Assembly: GCF_000013885.1 (NCBI RefSeq)
Contig: NC_007964.1
Span: 558,001 to 622,000 of the forward strand
DNA: 64,000 bases
DNA from: Nitrobacter hamburgensis X14
GTDB lineage: Bacteria; Pseudomonadota; Alphaproteobacteria; Rhizobiales; Xanthobacteraceae
Direction: 5' to 3'
The notes under the pieces were generated by a model. That model was not told the DNA's origin. It worked only from the letters and a program-made list of their open reading frames with translations, and searched no databases. The translations under genes and the position numbers were made by a program. Below are positions 1 through 8,470 of this stretch, in pieces. The stretch's first letter is position 1. Each line of letters opens with the position of its first letter.

Positions 1-2027
1 AATTGTCAGATGCGCTGCACCAAAGGCTCACGGAGCGTTTCGTTGACCGTCGGACCAGTGTATTGATGCGCCGCCTGCGGGAAAACACGATGTTGGATAC
101 GGAAATTGGCAAGACCGGCGAAGTGATCGTAGAGGGCCATGTGATCGGCCGTCTCGACGGATTTACTTTCGCGCCGGATGCGGCAGAGGCCGGCTCGGAG
201 GCCAAGGCCTTGCAGGCGGTCGCGCAAAAGGCGCTGGCCGGCGAAATCGAGGCGCGCGCCGAAAAACTGTCCGGCGCACCGGACGATCAGTTCGTGCTGA
301 CCTCGGACGGCACCATTCGCTGGACCGGTGATGCCGTGGCGCGACTGGCCGCCGCGGACGACGTGCTGCATCCGCGGCTGCGGATCATTTCCGATGAACG
401 GCTGACCGGTGCACCGCGCGATGCGGTACAGGCGCGGCTCGATCTGTGGCTGAAGACCCATATCGAAAAGCTGCTCGGGCCGCTGTTCGAGTTGTCCAAG
501 GCGGAGGATGTGACCGGCATCGCGCGCGGCATTGCATTCCAGTTGATCGAGGCGCTCGGCGTGCTGGAGCGCTCGAGGATCGCCGCCGAAATGAAAGATC
601 TCGATCAGCCGTCGCGCGCCAGCTTGCGCAAGTACGGCGTGCGCTTCGGTGCCTACCACATCTACTTCCCGGCGCTTCTGAAACCGGCGGCGCGGTCGCT
701 GGCCTCGCTGTTGTGGGCACAGAAGCAGGACAACTGCGATCTGTCGGCGTTGTCGAGCGCGCAGCATCTGGCAGGCAGCGGCCGCACCTCATTCCCGGCC
801 GACAAGCTGCTCGATCGCGACGCCTATCGTACCCTCGGCTATCGGCAATGCGGCGAGCGGGCCGTCCGCGTCGACATCCTCGAAAGGCTGGCCGATCTGA
901 TCCGTCCGGCGCTTGCTTGGCGGGAAGGGGCGCCCGGCGAAAAACCGGCCGGCGCATTCGATGGCCGCGGGTTCGTCGTGACCCAGGCCATGACATCGCT
1001 CGCAGGCACCGCCGGCGAGGATTTTGCCTCCATCCTGCGCGCGCTCGGCTACCGCATGGAGCAGTGCCTGCCCCCGCCCGTTACAGAGACCGGTCCTGCG
1101 CCGGATGCCGCCGCGGAAACGGTTTCCGCCGAAGCGCCGGAGAGCACGCCGCCGGGATCGGCCGCGCCGGACGCCATGCCCGAGGGGCAGGAACCTGCGC
1201 CGGATAGCGCGGTTGCGCCCGATGCTGGATCGGCTGAACCGGCGTCTGCCGCGGATGCGGGTTCATCGGACGATACCGCCACGGCTACCGAAGTCTTGGC
1301 GACCGAAGCCTTGGCTGAGGTGGTCGAGGAAACGTCGCCGTCGGCGGTGTCACCGCCCGACATCGCAGACTCGGCGGCTTCCGACGATGCCGTCGAAACC
1401 GCACCCGCCGATGCCACGCCGGATCAGTCCGTGCCGGCCGATGCCGAGGGTGTGGCATCCGCCGAGATTGCCGCAGCGGATGCCTCGTCGGCTCATGCTA
1501 CGGACGCAGCGCCCGCAACCGTCGAGGTTTGGCGGCCGGGCGGCCGGCCCGCCGATCGGCGTCCGCGCCACGACCGCAGCCGTCATCGCCGGCAACAGCC
1601 TCGGCAGGATGGTGCGCAACCGGCGGTCGCGGACGGCGAAGCGGGCGAGGGGGCGCAGAAGCGCGAGCGACATGGGCGGGGGCGGCGCGAGCGTCAAAAG
1701 GAGGCTCGTCGGCCCTCCACTGGTGTGGCCGCCGAAGGCGCGTCCGCCGGGAGCGAGAGCGCGCCCGGCCGTGAGCTGCGCGAGGGCAAGGGGCGTCCGC
1801 AGCGCGATCCCTTCCAGGGCAAAGGCAAAAACAGGGACAGGGATCAGGACAAGGGCCGGTTCCAGGGCTCACGCAAGGGCGGCCGCGAGGGACGTCCGGA
1901 CGCCGGACCGTCGCACCGCCCCTACGCCAGCAGCGCGCCGCGTGAGCGCGAGCGTCCGATGGACCCGAATTCGCCGTTTGCGAAACTGGCCGCGCTCAGG
2001 GAGCAGCTTGCTGGCCGCAAGGACTGA
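1..2027 (+). CDS. Helicase-related protein, C-terminal part (5' end outside window)
   Basis: The reading frame is already open at the window edge (first complete codon at base 3), so this is the 3' part of a longer gene; 674 residues are visible. Residues about 1-360 are a folded, mixed-charge region with no Walker motifs, as expected if the helicase core lies upstream. Residues about 360-505 are Ala/Pro/Asp/Glu-rich low complexity. Residues about 505-655 are Arg/Gly/Lys/Gln-rich with RG and KG clusters, resembling RNA-binding tails. In this bacterial group a long superfamily II helicase-like gene typically sits directly before the S4-domain protein and 7Fe ferredoxin found next here. The helicase call rests on that context and on family resemblance of the C-terminal region. 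An RNA-related role is inference. Confidence 0.6.
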   Translation, partial: LSDALHQRLTERFVDRRTSVLMRRLRENTMLDTEIGKTGEVIVEGHVIGRLDGFTFAPDAAEAGSEAKALQAVAQKALAGEIEARAEKLSGAPDDQFVLTSDGTIRWTGDAVARLAAADDVLHPRLRIISDERLTGAPRDAVQARLDLWLKTHIEKLLGPLFELSKAEDVTGIARGIAFQLIEALGVLERSRIAAEMKDLDQPSRASLRKYGVRFGAYHIYFPALLKPAARSLASLLWAQKQDNCDLSALSSAQHLAGSGRTSFPADKLLDRDAYRTLGYRQCGERAVRVDILERLADLIRPALAWREGAPGEKPAGAFDGRGFVVTQAMTSLAGTAGEDFASILRALGYRMEQCLPPPVTETGPAPDAAAETVSAEAPESTPPGSAAPDAMPEGQEPAPDSAVAPDAGSAEPASAADAGSSDDTATATEVLATEALAEVVEETSPSAVSPPDIADSAASDDAVETAPADATPDQSVPADAEGVASAEIAAADASSAHATDAAPATVEVWRPGGRPADRRPRHDRSRHRRQQPRQDGAQPAVADGEAGEGAQKRERHGRGRRERQKEARRPSTGVAAEGASAGSESAPGRELREGKGRPQRDPFQGKGKNRDRDQDKGRFQGSRKGGREGRPDAGPSHRPYASSAPRERERPMDPNSPFAKLAALREQLAGRKD

Positions 2028-2105
2028 GGCGGGGCGAACGATCCGGTGTCTCGCGGGTTGGTTCGCTATTGATGTGACTTGGTTGGGTGTCTTGTTTGGT
2101 GTGTC

Positions 2106-2381
2106 TTGGAGCGCCAGCGTCTCGACAAATGGTTATGGCACGCGCGGGTGGTCAAGGCCCGGACCCATGCTGCGGCACTGGTCGAGGCCGGCCATGTCCG
2201 CATCAACGGCATCCGCGAGAAATCTCCGGGGCATCCGCTCAAGGTCGATGACGTGCTCACGATCGGACTGGACCGTTGCGTCCGTATTCTCAGGGTCACC
2301 GGATTTTCTGAACGGCGCAGTAACGCGGCCGACGCAAAAGCGCTCTATGACGATGTGTCGGATGCTGCCGGCAGAAGCTAG
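2106..2381 (+). CDS. S4-domain RNA-binding protein, HSP15-like
   Basis: Small protein (91 residues from the TTG at 2106) built around one S4 RNA-binding domain: an R-L-D-K-W-L-W start, then ARVVKART and a G-H-V-R-I-N-G turn, followed by a short charged tail. Family members such as E. coli Hsp15 bind 50S subunits carrying nascent chains. The start is uncertain: the frame is open from a TTG at 2079, but homologues begin at the residues encoded from 2106, and no strong ribosome-binding site precedes either. It lies between the helicase-related gene and fdxA on the same strand. Its TAG stop (2379-2381) is the first three bases of a palindromic repeat of the TAGAGC family. Confidence 0.8.
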   Translation: MERQRLDKWLWHARVVKARTHAAALVEAGHVRINGIREKSPGHPLKVDDVLTIGLDRCVRILRVTGFSERRSNAADAKALYDDVSDAAGRS

Positions 2382-2508
2382 AGCGCTTTCCGTTCTGACG
2401 GAATCAAAGCCGCGCTCTGGCTTTTTGTTTTGACGCGTTTTCTTGACGCGAACCGGTACCCATCCTCGGGTCAAGCCCGAGGACATGCTGCGCTCGAAAA
2501 CGCTATAG
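2379..2508 (+). repeat. TAGAGC-family palindromic repeat, copy 1 (long form)
   Basis: Begins TAGAGCGC, has a short inverted pair (TTCCG.TTCTGACGGAA region), then the GACGCGTTTTCTTGACGCG palindrome, an ACCGGTACC core, the optional GGGTCAAGCCCGAGGACATG module, and ends CGCTCGAAAACGCTATAG. It overlaps the stop codon of the S4-protein gene. Confidence 0.85.
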
Positions 2509-2617
2509 CAGTCGCTGTGATAGTCATAGCCCTGCACAGGTACGTGTCTGCACCGCTTGCGGCAGCGCTGTTCCTGCGCTAGGCCAGCCTGCAAAACTCA
2601 TCCTGCTGGAGCCCTGG

Positions 2618-2956
2618 ATGACTTACGTCGTCAACGATGCCTGCATCAAATGCAAATATACCGACTGTGTTGAAGTTTGCCCTGTCGATTGCTTCTACGA
2701 AGGCGAGAACATGCTCGTCATTCATCCGGATGAGTGCATCGATTGCGGTGTCTGCGAACCGGAATGCCCGGCCGAGGCCATCAAGCCGGACTCCGAGCCG
2801 GGGCTGGAGAAGTGGCTTGAATTGAATGCGGATTACGCCAAAAGCTGGCCCAACCTTACGCAGAAAAAGGACGCTCCGCCGGACGCCAAGGAATTTGAGG
2901 GTCAGGAAGGGAAATTCGAGAAATATTTTTCTCCAAATCCCGGTACCGGAGACTGA
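2618..2956 (+). CDS. fdxA: 7Fe ferredoxin (3Fe-4S plus 4Fe-4S)
   Basis: 112-residue electron carrier of the bacterial seven-iron ferredoxin type. Cys9, Cys17 and Cys21 (the last followed by Pro) match the 3Fe-4S ligand set, and Cys40, Cys43, Cys46 and Cys50-Pro form the CxxCxxCxxxCP 4Fe-4S motif. Length and the acidic C-terminal extension are normal for alphaproteobacterial FdxA. The ATG at 2618 is the natural start because the conserved MTYVV N-terminus begins there. It lies upstream of the carD-like gene in an order seen widely in Rhizobiales, though a separate promoter before carD suggests the two are not strictly co-transcribed. Confidence 0.95.
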   Translation: MTYVVNDACIKCKYTDCVEVCPVDCFYEGENMLVIHPDECIDCGVCEPECPAEAIKPDSEPGLEKWLELNADYAKSWPNLTQKKDAPPDAKEFEGQEGKFEKYFSPNPGTGD

Positions 2957-3068
2957 TTTCGACGGCATTCGACGCGTGCCGGGGCCAAGACCGATGCCCG
3001 GCTTTTAACCCTGTTTGCCACCAGGGTCGCCAAAAGCCCGCCGTCCGCGGGCTGTTGGGTATAAATCA

Positions 3069-3096
3069 TTGATTTTTGCGGAAAATGTGCTATATT
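3069..3096 (+). promoter_or_regulatory. Putative sigma-70-type promoter for carD-like gene
   Basis: TTGATT (3069-3074), a 16-base spacer and TATATT (3091-3096). It predicts a transcription start near 3103, downstream of the most distal in-frame ATG (3076), which argues against that ATG as the start of the CarD protein. Confidence 0.5.
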
Positions 3097-3345
3097 GAGC
3101 ACGTTTTCGAAGCTGGACTATGTTTTACCCGCTTCTGGCCCGGAAGGGTTCCCGTGAAAACATCCAACAGGGCGTGGCATGTCCACGCGCAGGCTGTGTC
3201 ACAGAAAACGCGTAAAAAGAATACATCCAGGGCGTCTGCGGCTAGCCGCGGCGCAAAAAGAACTCGTGCCCGGACTGCCACCCGGGTCACCCGAACGGCT
3301 GCTAAGGGCTCGGCCGCAAAATCCTCAAGAACTAAAAGAGGCGAG

Positions 3346-4125
3346 ATGCCAAGCAAGACTGCCAGAATTCCCGCCAAAGCCACTGCTTCGAAGACCGCCG
3401 CTTCGAAGACCGCTGCTGCCTCGAAGGCAGGTTCCAGAACCGCGACCAGGCCGGCTGCAAAACCCGCATCGAAAACTGCGGTGGCCGGCAAGTCTGCCGT
3501 CAAGGCTGGCGCGCCCCGTGTCGATGAACCGAAGAAGGTTCTGACCCAGCGCCAGGGGTTCAGGACCAACGAGTTCGTGGTCTATCCGGCGCATGGCGTC
3601 GGTCAGATTCTGGCGATCGAAGAACAGGAGATCGCGGGCGCCAGGCTCGAACTGTTCGTCATCAATTTCATGAAGGACAAGATGACCCTGCGGGTGCCGA
3701 CTGCGAAGATCGCGAATGTCGGCATGCGCAAGCTGTCGGAGCCGGGGTTGGTCAAGCGGGCGCTCGAAACGTTGAAGGGCCGTGCGCGCATCAAGCGCAC
3801 CATGTGGTCGCGGCGTGCGCAGGAATATGAAGCCAAGATCAATTCGGGGGACATCGTTGCGATCGCCGAAGTGGTCCGCGATCTCTATCGCTCGGAATCG
3901 CAGCCGGAGCAATCCTACAGCGAACGTCAGCTCTACGAAGCCGCGCTCGATCGCCTGTCGCGCGAGATCGCCGTCGTCCAGCACGTGACGGAAACCGAGG
4001 CGGTCAAGGAAATCGAAGGGCAGCTCGCCAAGAGCCCGCGCCGCGGCGCCAAGGCGGAGTCGGACGCCGAGACCGATGCCGACGCCGATGGCGACGACGC
4101 GACGGTGGCCGATGAAGCTGCGTAG
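3346..4125 (+). CDS. carD: CarD-family transcriptional regulator
   Basis: CarD/CdnL proteins bind RNA polymerase through a Tudor-like domain and stabilise the open complex, chiefly at rRNA and stress promoters. From ATG 3346 the protein has 259 residues: a Lys/Ala/Ser-rich N-terminal tail (about 1-65), the RNA-polymerase interaction domain beginning near FVVYPAHGVGQI, a helical C-terminal domain (ERQLYEAALDRLSREIA region) and an Asp/Ala-rich end. The start is ambiguous. ATG 3346 is preceded by AAGAGG and matches the usual MPxKT-like beginning. A GTG at 3154 with a strong GGAAGGG five bases upstream would add a 64-residue basic extension. ATG 3076 lies upstream of the predicted transcription start. 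A clear terminator follows. Confidence 0.9.
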   Translation: MPSKTARIPAKATASKTAASKTAAASKAGSRTATRPAAKPASKTAVAGKSAVKAGAPRVDEPKKVLTQRQGFRTNEFVVYPAHGVGQILAIEEQEIAGARLELFVINFMKDKMTLRVPTAKIANVGMRKLSEPGLVKRALETLKGRARIKRTMWSRRAQEYEAKINSGDIVAIAEVVRDLYRSESQPEQSYSERQLYEAALDRLSREIAVVQHVTETEAVKEIEGQLAKSPRRGAKAESDAETDADADGDDATVADEAA

Positions 4126-4148
4126 CCGGGTTTTGGCGGACAAAGGAC

Positions 4149-4179
4149 AAAAAAGCCCGGCCGAAAGGCTGGGCTTTTT
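4149..4179 (+). terminator. Rho-independent terminator after carD
   Basis: GCCCGGCC-GAAA-GGCTGGGC-type stem-loop (one mismatch), preceded by an A-run and followed by TTTTT. It lies 24 bases after the carD stop. Confidence 0.9.
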
Positions 4180-4283
4180 GCTGTCGTCGTTTTCCTGAAG
4201 CAATTGTCCTGATGCGCAACTGTCCATCTGCGCGGACGGGTATTGCAGTAAACTGACTTATCATTTCGTTGACCAGCAAGCCT

Positions 4284-4408
4284 GGAGCTATTCCGGCTTT
4301 GATTCCATCAAAGTCGGAATAGCTCCAGTTTCTAATGCGTTTTCTTGACGCGAACCGGTACCTGTTCCCAGGTCAAGTCCGAGGACATGCTTCGCTCGAA
4401 AGCGCTAT
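4284..4408 (+). repeat. TAGAGC-family palindromic repeat, copy 2 (divergent long form)
   Basis: Starts with a perfect palindrome around GGAGCTATTCCG...CGGAATAGCTCC (a variant first arm), then GCGTTTTCTTGACGCG, ACCGGTACC, the GGTCAAGTCCGAGGACATG module and CTTCGCTCGAAAGCGCTAT. It lies between the convergent carD-like and M48 genes. Confidence 0.8.
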
Positions 4409-4423
4409 GGAAGGCGCTTCGCG

Positions 4424-5917
4424 TCAGTCCACCACGATCTTGACCCGACTGCGCACCTTGACCTGCGCATGCGGATCGAGGCCATTGAGCACGCGAAAAC
4501 GCTCCGCGGGATGATCGACGCCCGCCATGCGGTGCGACAGCGATTCGACGGTATCGCCCGGCTGCACGGTGATGACCTTGATCCGCAGCGGCCGCGCCGC
4601 CTGAATCTCGTCGAGCGTCAGACGGCGGAACGAGGCGACCGTTTCGCGGGCGTTGCGCTCGCTTTCCGTCGTCTTGTGGCGGGTTGCGAAGATAAAGCGA
4701 TAGACGTCGCTGCCGAAGCGCAAGGCATAGACCCGGAACTGCCACTGCTCGCCGCTGGCGACCGCCGAGGCGGCCGGAAAACCGTTGATGGTCAACTCCT
4801 CGGTCGAGGCCTTGTCGACGTTCTCCATCCAGCCGGAGTTGAGATACTCGGTGAGCTTCTGTTCCGCGGGCACCCGGACGACGTCGAAGCGCATGGCCTG
4901 ACTGCCGCCCTCGCGGACGCCGATCACTGCCTGAGCCGTATTGTCGAGCGCAAAACCTTCCGGCGCCTGGAACGTAAAGCCGAGCTTCGGATGCAGGAAG
5001 CGCCGGCCGCGAACGAAGCCCTCGCTCGGATCCTCGCCGTAGACGATGTTGTCGATTGCGTCGAGATAGATTTCGCGATCACGCTCGCCATGCGCGGGAG
5101 CACTGTATTGCCGGGCATTGGCTTGCGCGTTCTGGACGCGCTCCGGCGTTGCGGGATGCGACGACAGGAAGTCCTGCGAGCGCGGGTCCAGCGACGGTTT
5201 GCCGGCCTTGAGCGCCGCATTGCGCTCCATTGCCGCCAGGAAGCGCGCCGCGCCATAGGGATCGAAATGGGCTCGCGCGGAAATCCCGACGCCGATGCCG
5301 TCGGCCTCGAATTCCTGGGCGCGCGAAAAGCTCGCCAGCGTCAGTTTGGACTTGGCGAGCGCCAGCGCCGTCAAATCCGGGTCGGTGCCCATCTCGGTGA
5401 CGACGTGGCTGACAAGGGCGGCCTGCCGCGCCTGATCCTCGCGGATCGCTGCGTGCTTGGCCAGCACGTGCGCCATTTCATGCGACAGCACCGAGGACAG
5501 CTCCGAGGTGTCGTTGGCGAGCGCGACCAGGCCGCGCGTCACGTAAAGCTGGCCCGTCGGCAGCGCGAAGGCGTTCACCGCGCCTGAATTGAGGATCGTG
5601 ACCTTGTAGGCGAGGTCGGGCCGCTCGGACACCGCGACCAGCCGCTCGACCGTCTTGTTGATCAGCGCTTCGAGTCGGGGATCGTCGTAGGCGCCGCCGT
5701 AAGAGGCGAGGATGCGCTCATGCTCGCGTTCGGCCGCCGGGGTATGGACCGCCGTCCGCGCCGGTTTTGCAGGCGTGGCGGCGGATGGGTGGGACGCGGT
5801 CTGGAACCGGCTCATGTCGCCGCAGCCGGCGAGGGCGAGCGCCGCGCACAGCACGGCAGGCGCAGCCAAAAGGCGGCGGCTCACTCCCGTCCCGCGCCGT
5901 TCCGCGCTCACCGCCAT
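4424..5917 (-). CDS. M48-family zinc metalloprotease, lipoprotein with LysM-like C-terminus
   Basis: From the ATG at 5917 (preceded by GGAGATGG) the protein has 497 residues. An N-terminal export signal ends in a lipobox (ALALAGC, Cys about 32), predicting a periplasmic lipoprotein. The M48 protease domain carries HEMAH (about 146-150) and the downstream third-ligand motif EFEAD (about 202-206). After it come a region of about 150 residues typical of BepA-like relatives in Rhizobiales and a C-terminal LysM-like stretch (ITVQPGDTVESLS). BepA/LoiP-type enzymes act in outer-membrane protein quality control; that role is inferred here. It stands alone on the minus strand. Confidence 0.88.
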   Translation of the reverse strand: MAVSAERRGTGVSRRLLAAPAVLCAALALAGCGDMSRFQTASHPSAATPAKPARTAVHTPAAEREHERILASYGGAYDDPRLEALINKTVERLVAVSERPDLAYKVTILNSGAVNAFALPTGQLYVTRGLVALANDTSELSSVLSHEMAHVLAKHAAIREDQARQAALVSHVVTEMGTDPDLTALALAKSKLTLASFSRAQEFEADGIGVGISARAHFDPYGAARFLAAMERNAALKAGKPSLDPRSQDFLSSHPATPERVQNAQANARQYSAPAHGERDREIYLDAIDNIVYGEDPSEGFVRGRRFLHPKLGFTFQAPEGFALDNTAQAVIGVREGGSQAMRFDVVRVPAEQKLTEYLNSGWMENVDKASTEELTINGFPAASAVASGEQWQFRVYALRFGSDVYRFIFATRHKTTESERNARETVASFRRLTLDEIQAARPLRIKVITVQPGDTVESLSHRMAGVDHPAERFRVLNGLDPHAQVKVRSRVKIVVD

Positions 5918-6039
5918 GGTCGTACCATCTCCGCCCGGCCAGTGTTTTGATTCTAGCATTCTTTTCCGCAGGCAACTTTGCGAATGTCGGAATCAAGGAC
6001 CACTAGCAACTTTAATGATTCCAGTGCGGCTTGGGTTTA

Positions 6040-6861
6040 CTAGTCGCCGACCACTTCAATCTGTCCCACCCGGAGCACTTCGATCCGTGGTCCGCCGCGT
6101 CGTTGGACCCAGCCGCGGACGCGAACCCGCCGATTTTCGAACGACGCCGGGACGACACCCGCAGCCTCGAAAGATGGCATCATGCGCCTTGAAATAGTCG
6201 CGGCAAAGTCTCGTGTCCAGCGCCGGCCGAAGTTGACATAAAACGTTCCGCCGGCCTGCCTGACAGACAGGACTTTCCCCTCGACGACGGCGAATTGTCC
6301 GATCCGGGTCAAAATATCGTCCGGATTGTCGGCATTTTTTACAACGACCGAACTCGCCCAGGTTCCACGCCGGGTCTGCCGCGCCGCAGCTTCAGCAGTC
6401 GCAAGTTCGGCCGCGCAGGCTTTATCGGCGACGTCGGCAGATGCTAACGCCTCGCCGCGCCCCAGAAGCTCGCTCTGTACCGAACTTGCGGAGGCATCGA
6501 GATATATGAAGGCGGATTGCCGGCCATAGCGATCCGGATCGTCGCGCTCGCCGCGCAGGATCACGTGCCGGCCGATCAACGCCGCGAGCGCTGCCAGGCT
6601 ATCGTGCGAGTCTTCTGCTACGACTTCGACGCCGGCGAGGCGGACGTCACGGCCATCGTCGAGACGCAGCGTCCGCGCGTCGATGACGGCGCTCACGACG
6701 CCGGCACCCTGAATGGCGAATTGGCACCCGGCCGCGATCGACGGCGCCGCGCCGCCGAACGATAGTCCGCAGAGCAGCGCTACGGCAGCAAAACGTCGCG
6801 CCGCTTGCGAGCGTTCGGATCGTTGGGACCCTCGGAGCATGATCCGAGGGCCGGGTTGCAT
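6040..6861 (-). CDS. Thermonuclease (SNase-like) family exported protein
   Basis: 273 residues with a signal peptide (hydrophobic run about 23-44 ending IAAGCQ) followed by an SNase-like beta-barrel fold: VVSAVIDARTLRLDDGRDVRLAGVEV matches the first strands and the Asp/Arg region of staphylococcal nuclease relatives. The canonical catalytic Arg/Glu set is not clearly complete, so nuclease activity is uncertain. The ATG at 6861 overlaps the TAA stop of the GlsB-like gene (TAATG), suggesting translational coupling. A later ATG at 6840 is possible. Confidence 0.75.
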   Translation of the reverse strand: MQPGPRIMLRGSQRSERSQAARRFAAVALLCGLSFGGAAPSIAAGCQFAIQGAGVVSAVIDARTLRLDDGRDVRLAGVEVVAEDSHDSLAALAALIGRHVILRGERDDPDRYGRQSAFIYLDASASSVQSELLGRGEALASADVADKACAAELATAEAAARQTRRGTWASSVVVKNADNPDDILTRIGQFAVVEGKVLSVRQAGGTFYVNFGRRWTRDFAATISRRMMPSFEAAGVVPASFENRRVRVRGWVQRRGGPRIEVLRVGQIEVVGD

Positions 6862-7139
6862 TATTTCGATCCGGGACCGGAAATCGCGCGGCGTGCAACC
6901 AGTCTGTTCCAGATGAAAAGCACGACTATCGCGCCGATGGTCGAGGTGATGAAGCCGGCGCCCTGATTAGGGCTGTAGTGGCCGATCGACTGCCCGATAA
7001 AGGTGGCCAGGAACGCGCCGCCAATGCCGAGCGCCGTGGTGAGGATGAATCCGCTTGGATTGTTCGGTCCGGGAGATAAGAATTTTGCGATAACCCCTGC
7101 GACGAAGCCGACGAGAATGATCCAGAGAATGCCGCTCAT
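6861..7139 (-). CDS. GlsB/YeaQ/YmgE-family stress-response membrane protein
   Basis: 92-residue hydrophobic protein with three predicted membrane helices, rich in Gly and Ala, with the family pattern GxxAGxIAKFLxPG near the N-terminus. Members are transglycosylase-associated or general-stress inner-membrane proteins of unknown biochemical function. AGGAGG-like bases lie just upstream of ATG 7139 on the minus strand. It overlaps the SNase-like gene by one base, forming a two-gene unit. Confidence 0.88.
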   Translation of the reverse strand: MSGILWIILVGFVAGVIAKFLSPGPNNPSGFILTTALGIGGAFLATFIGQSIGHYSPNQGAGFITSTIGAIVVLFIWNRLVARRAISGPGSK

Positions 7140-7225
7140 GATGAAAGTCCTCCCTCGGAATAACCGTGTCGAAGCCTCCGCGAGATCGGCCGGTTCGGGC
7201 GGCTACCCCGCGGCGAGCAGCAATT

Positions 7226-7807
7226 CTAAAGCAGTCGCGACAGTTCGCTCTCGGTCGGCACGCGTCCGTCGGGCGTCAGATGGTTGACGACCTCGGGCAG
7301 ATGCCGGCTCAATCCGGCGAGCAACTCGTCCCGCGACAGGCCGGTCTGTGCTGTCAGGGCGTTGATCTGGTCGGCACCGAGCGCGTCGGCGAGATCGCGC
7401 GGCGCGATCTGCTTGTTCGGTCCCGGATTGACCCAGGAATTCGCGGTCTCGCCGTGGCCTTTCTGTTGAAGCTGATTCAGCAGGCTGCCGAGGCCGCCGC
7501 TCAGAATGCTTCCGGCGGCGCCACCGGCCAGCAGGCCGCCAAGCCCGCCCTTGAGCAGGTCACCAAGGCCGCCGCCGGCGCTACCGGGCAGGCCGGCATT
7601 GACGGTGCTTCCCGGCGCGGGAGCTGGAGGCGCGGACGGGTTGGCTTCAGGCTGGCTTCCGGTGAAATGTTTCAGCGCCTTGTAGCCCAGCACAGCGAGG
7701 ATCGCCATTGTCATCGGCGACATGCCGCCGCCTTCGCTTGGTGCATTGGGATCACTTGGACCGCGGGGGCCGTTCTGCATTCCGTTGAGGACGTCGAGCA
7801 AACCCAT
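7226..7807 (-). CDS. YidB-family (DUF937) protein
   Basis: 193 residues. The N-terminus MGLLDVLNGMQNGPRGP is typical of the family. A single short hydrophobic stretch (about 30-45), a Pro-rich linker and a Gly/Leu-rich repeat-like region (GGLGDLLKGGLGGLLAGG and similar, about 78-112) follow. The C-terminal half matches DUF937 (NSWV-x-P-G-x-N, LADALG, GLSRDELLAGLSRHLPEVVNHLTPDG, then a terminal LL-type end). Function is unknown; proposed links to envelope stress rest on distant homologues. It lies 86 bases upstream of the GlsB-like gene on the same strand. Confidence 0.85.
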   Translation of the reverse strand: MGLLDVLNGMQNGPRGPSDPNAPSEGGGMSPMTMAILAVLGYKALKHFTGSQPEANPSAPPAPAPGSTVNAGLPGSAGGGLGDLLKGGLGGLLAGGAAGSILSGGLGSLLNQLQQKGHGETANSWVNPGPNKQIAPRDLADALGADQINALTAQTGLSRDELLAGLSRHLPEVVNHLTPDGRVPTESELSRLL

Positions 7808-8182
7808 GATCGTCTCCTGATTGCATACCAGCCCGCGGCAAAAGATAACGTCGCCACATGACGGTCACAAGGCACATCTCGCAGGCGTGAGGCGTCGCCG
7901 CTCTATTTGCTATCGAAAGGAAAATGACTGCGGGATGAATGACGGGGCCGGGGTAAGGGGCGCGAGGCGCAGGGTTAGCAAGCCTCGAGGCCACGTCGAT
8001 ATGGCCCTGTTTCGGGGTGCCGCATCTGCCGCGAGGTATCCGGCCGCGAAGCTCGACCCGACAGGGTGACGGTCCGATCGGATGCTCTCAAAACGCGATT
8101 CGGGTCATAGTCGGATCGTGCGCTTGGGGCTTGCCCGACGCGCCTGAGTACCGGATAAGTACCGAGGCCGCGTGGCGGCTCA
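7808..8182. other. Intergenic region between yidB-like gene and tRNA-Arg
   Basis: 375 bases between the 5' end of the minus-strand YidB-like gene and the tRNA. No supported ORF, strong terminator or repeat was seen. It must hold promoters for both flanking units, but none is clear by eye. Confidence 0.5.
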
Positions 8183-8259
8183 GTCCCGGTAGCTCAGCTG
8201 GATAGAGCACAGGTTTCCTAAACCTGGGGTCAGGGGTTCGACTCCCTTCCGGGACGCCA
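8183..8259 (+). tRNA. tRNA-Arg (CCT anticodon)
   Basis: 77-nt cloverleaf. Acceptor GTCCCGG pairs with CCGGGAC, the D-arm contains AGCTCAGCTGGATAGAGC, the anticodon stem CAGGT/ACCTG has loop TTCCTAA (anticodon CCT at 8217-8219), and the T-arm contains GGTTCGACTCC. The 3' CCA is encoded (8257-8259). It reads AGG codons. Confidence 0.97.
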
Positions 8260-8340
8260 TTTTACCTTATCGAAGCCATTTTTTTGCCAGCCGCGCGGAC
8301 GCGGTTGGCGCGGCAGAATGATCCGTTCATTGCGACCCGC

Positions 8341-8470
8341 TAGAGCCATTCCGTTTCTGACGGAATCAAAAGCGGGCTCTATGATTTTGATTTGACGCGT
8401 TTTCTTTACGCGAACCGGTATCCATCCCCGGGTCAAGCCCGAGGACATGCTTCGCTCGAAAACGCTCTAG
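8341..8470 (+). repeat. TAGAGC-family palindromic repeat, copy 3 (host of the IS)
   Basis: Complete long form: TAGAGCCATTCCG...CGGGCTCTA arm region, TTTGATTTGACGCG, GCGAACCGGTATCC, the CCGGGTCAAGCCCGAGGACATG module (split here for length) and CTTCGCTCGAAAACGCTCTAG. Its final CTAG (8467-8470) is the left target duplication of the adjacent IS. Confidence 0.9.
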
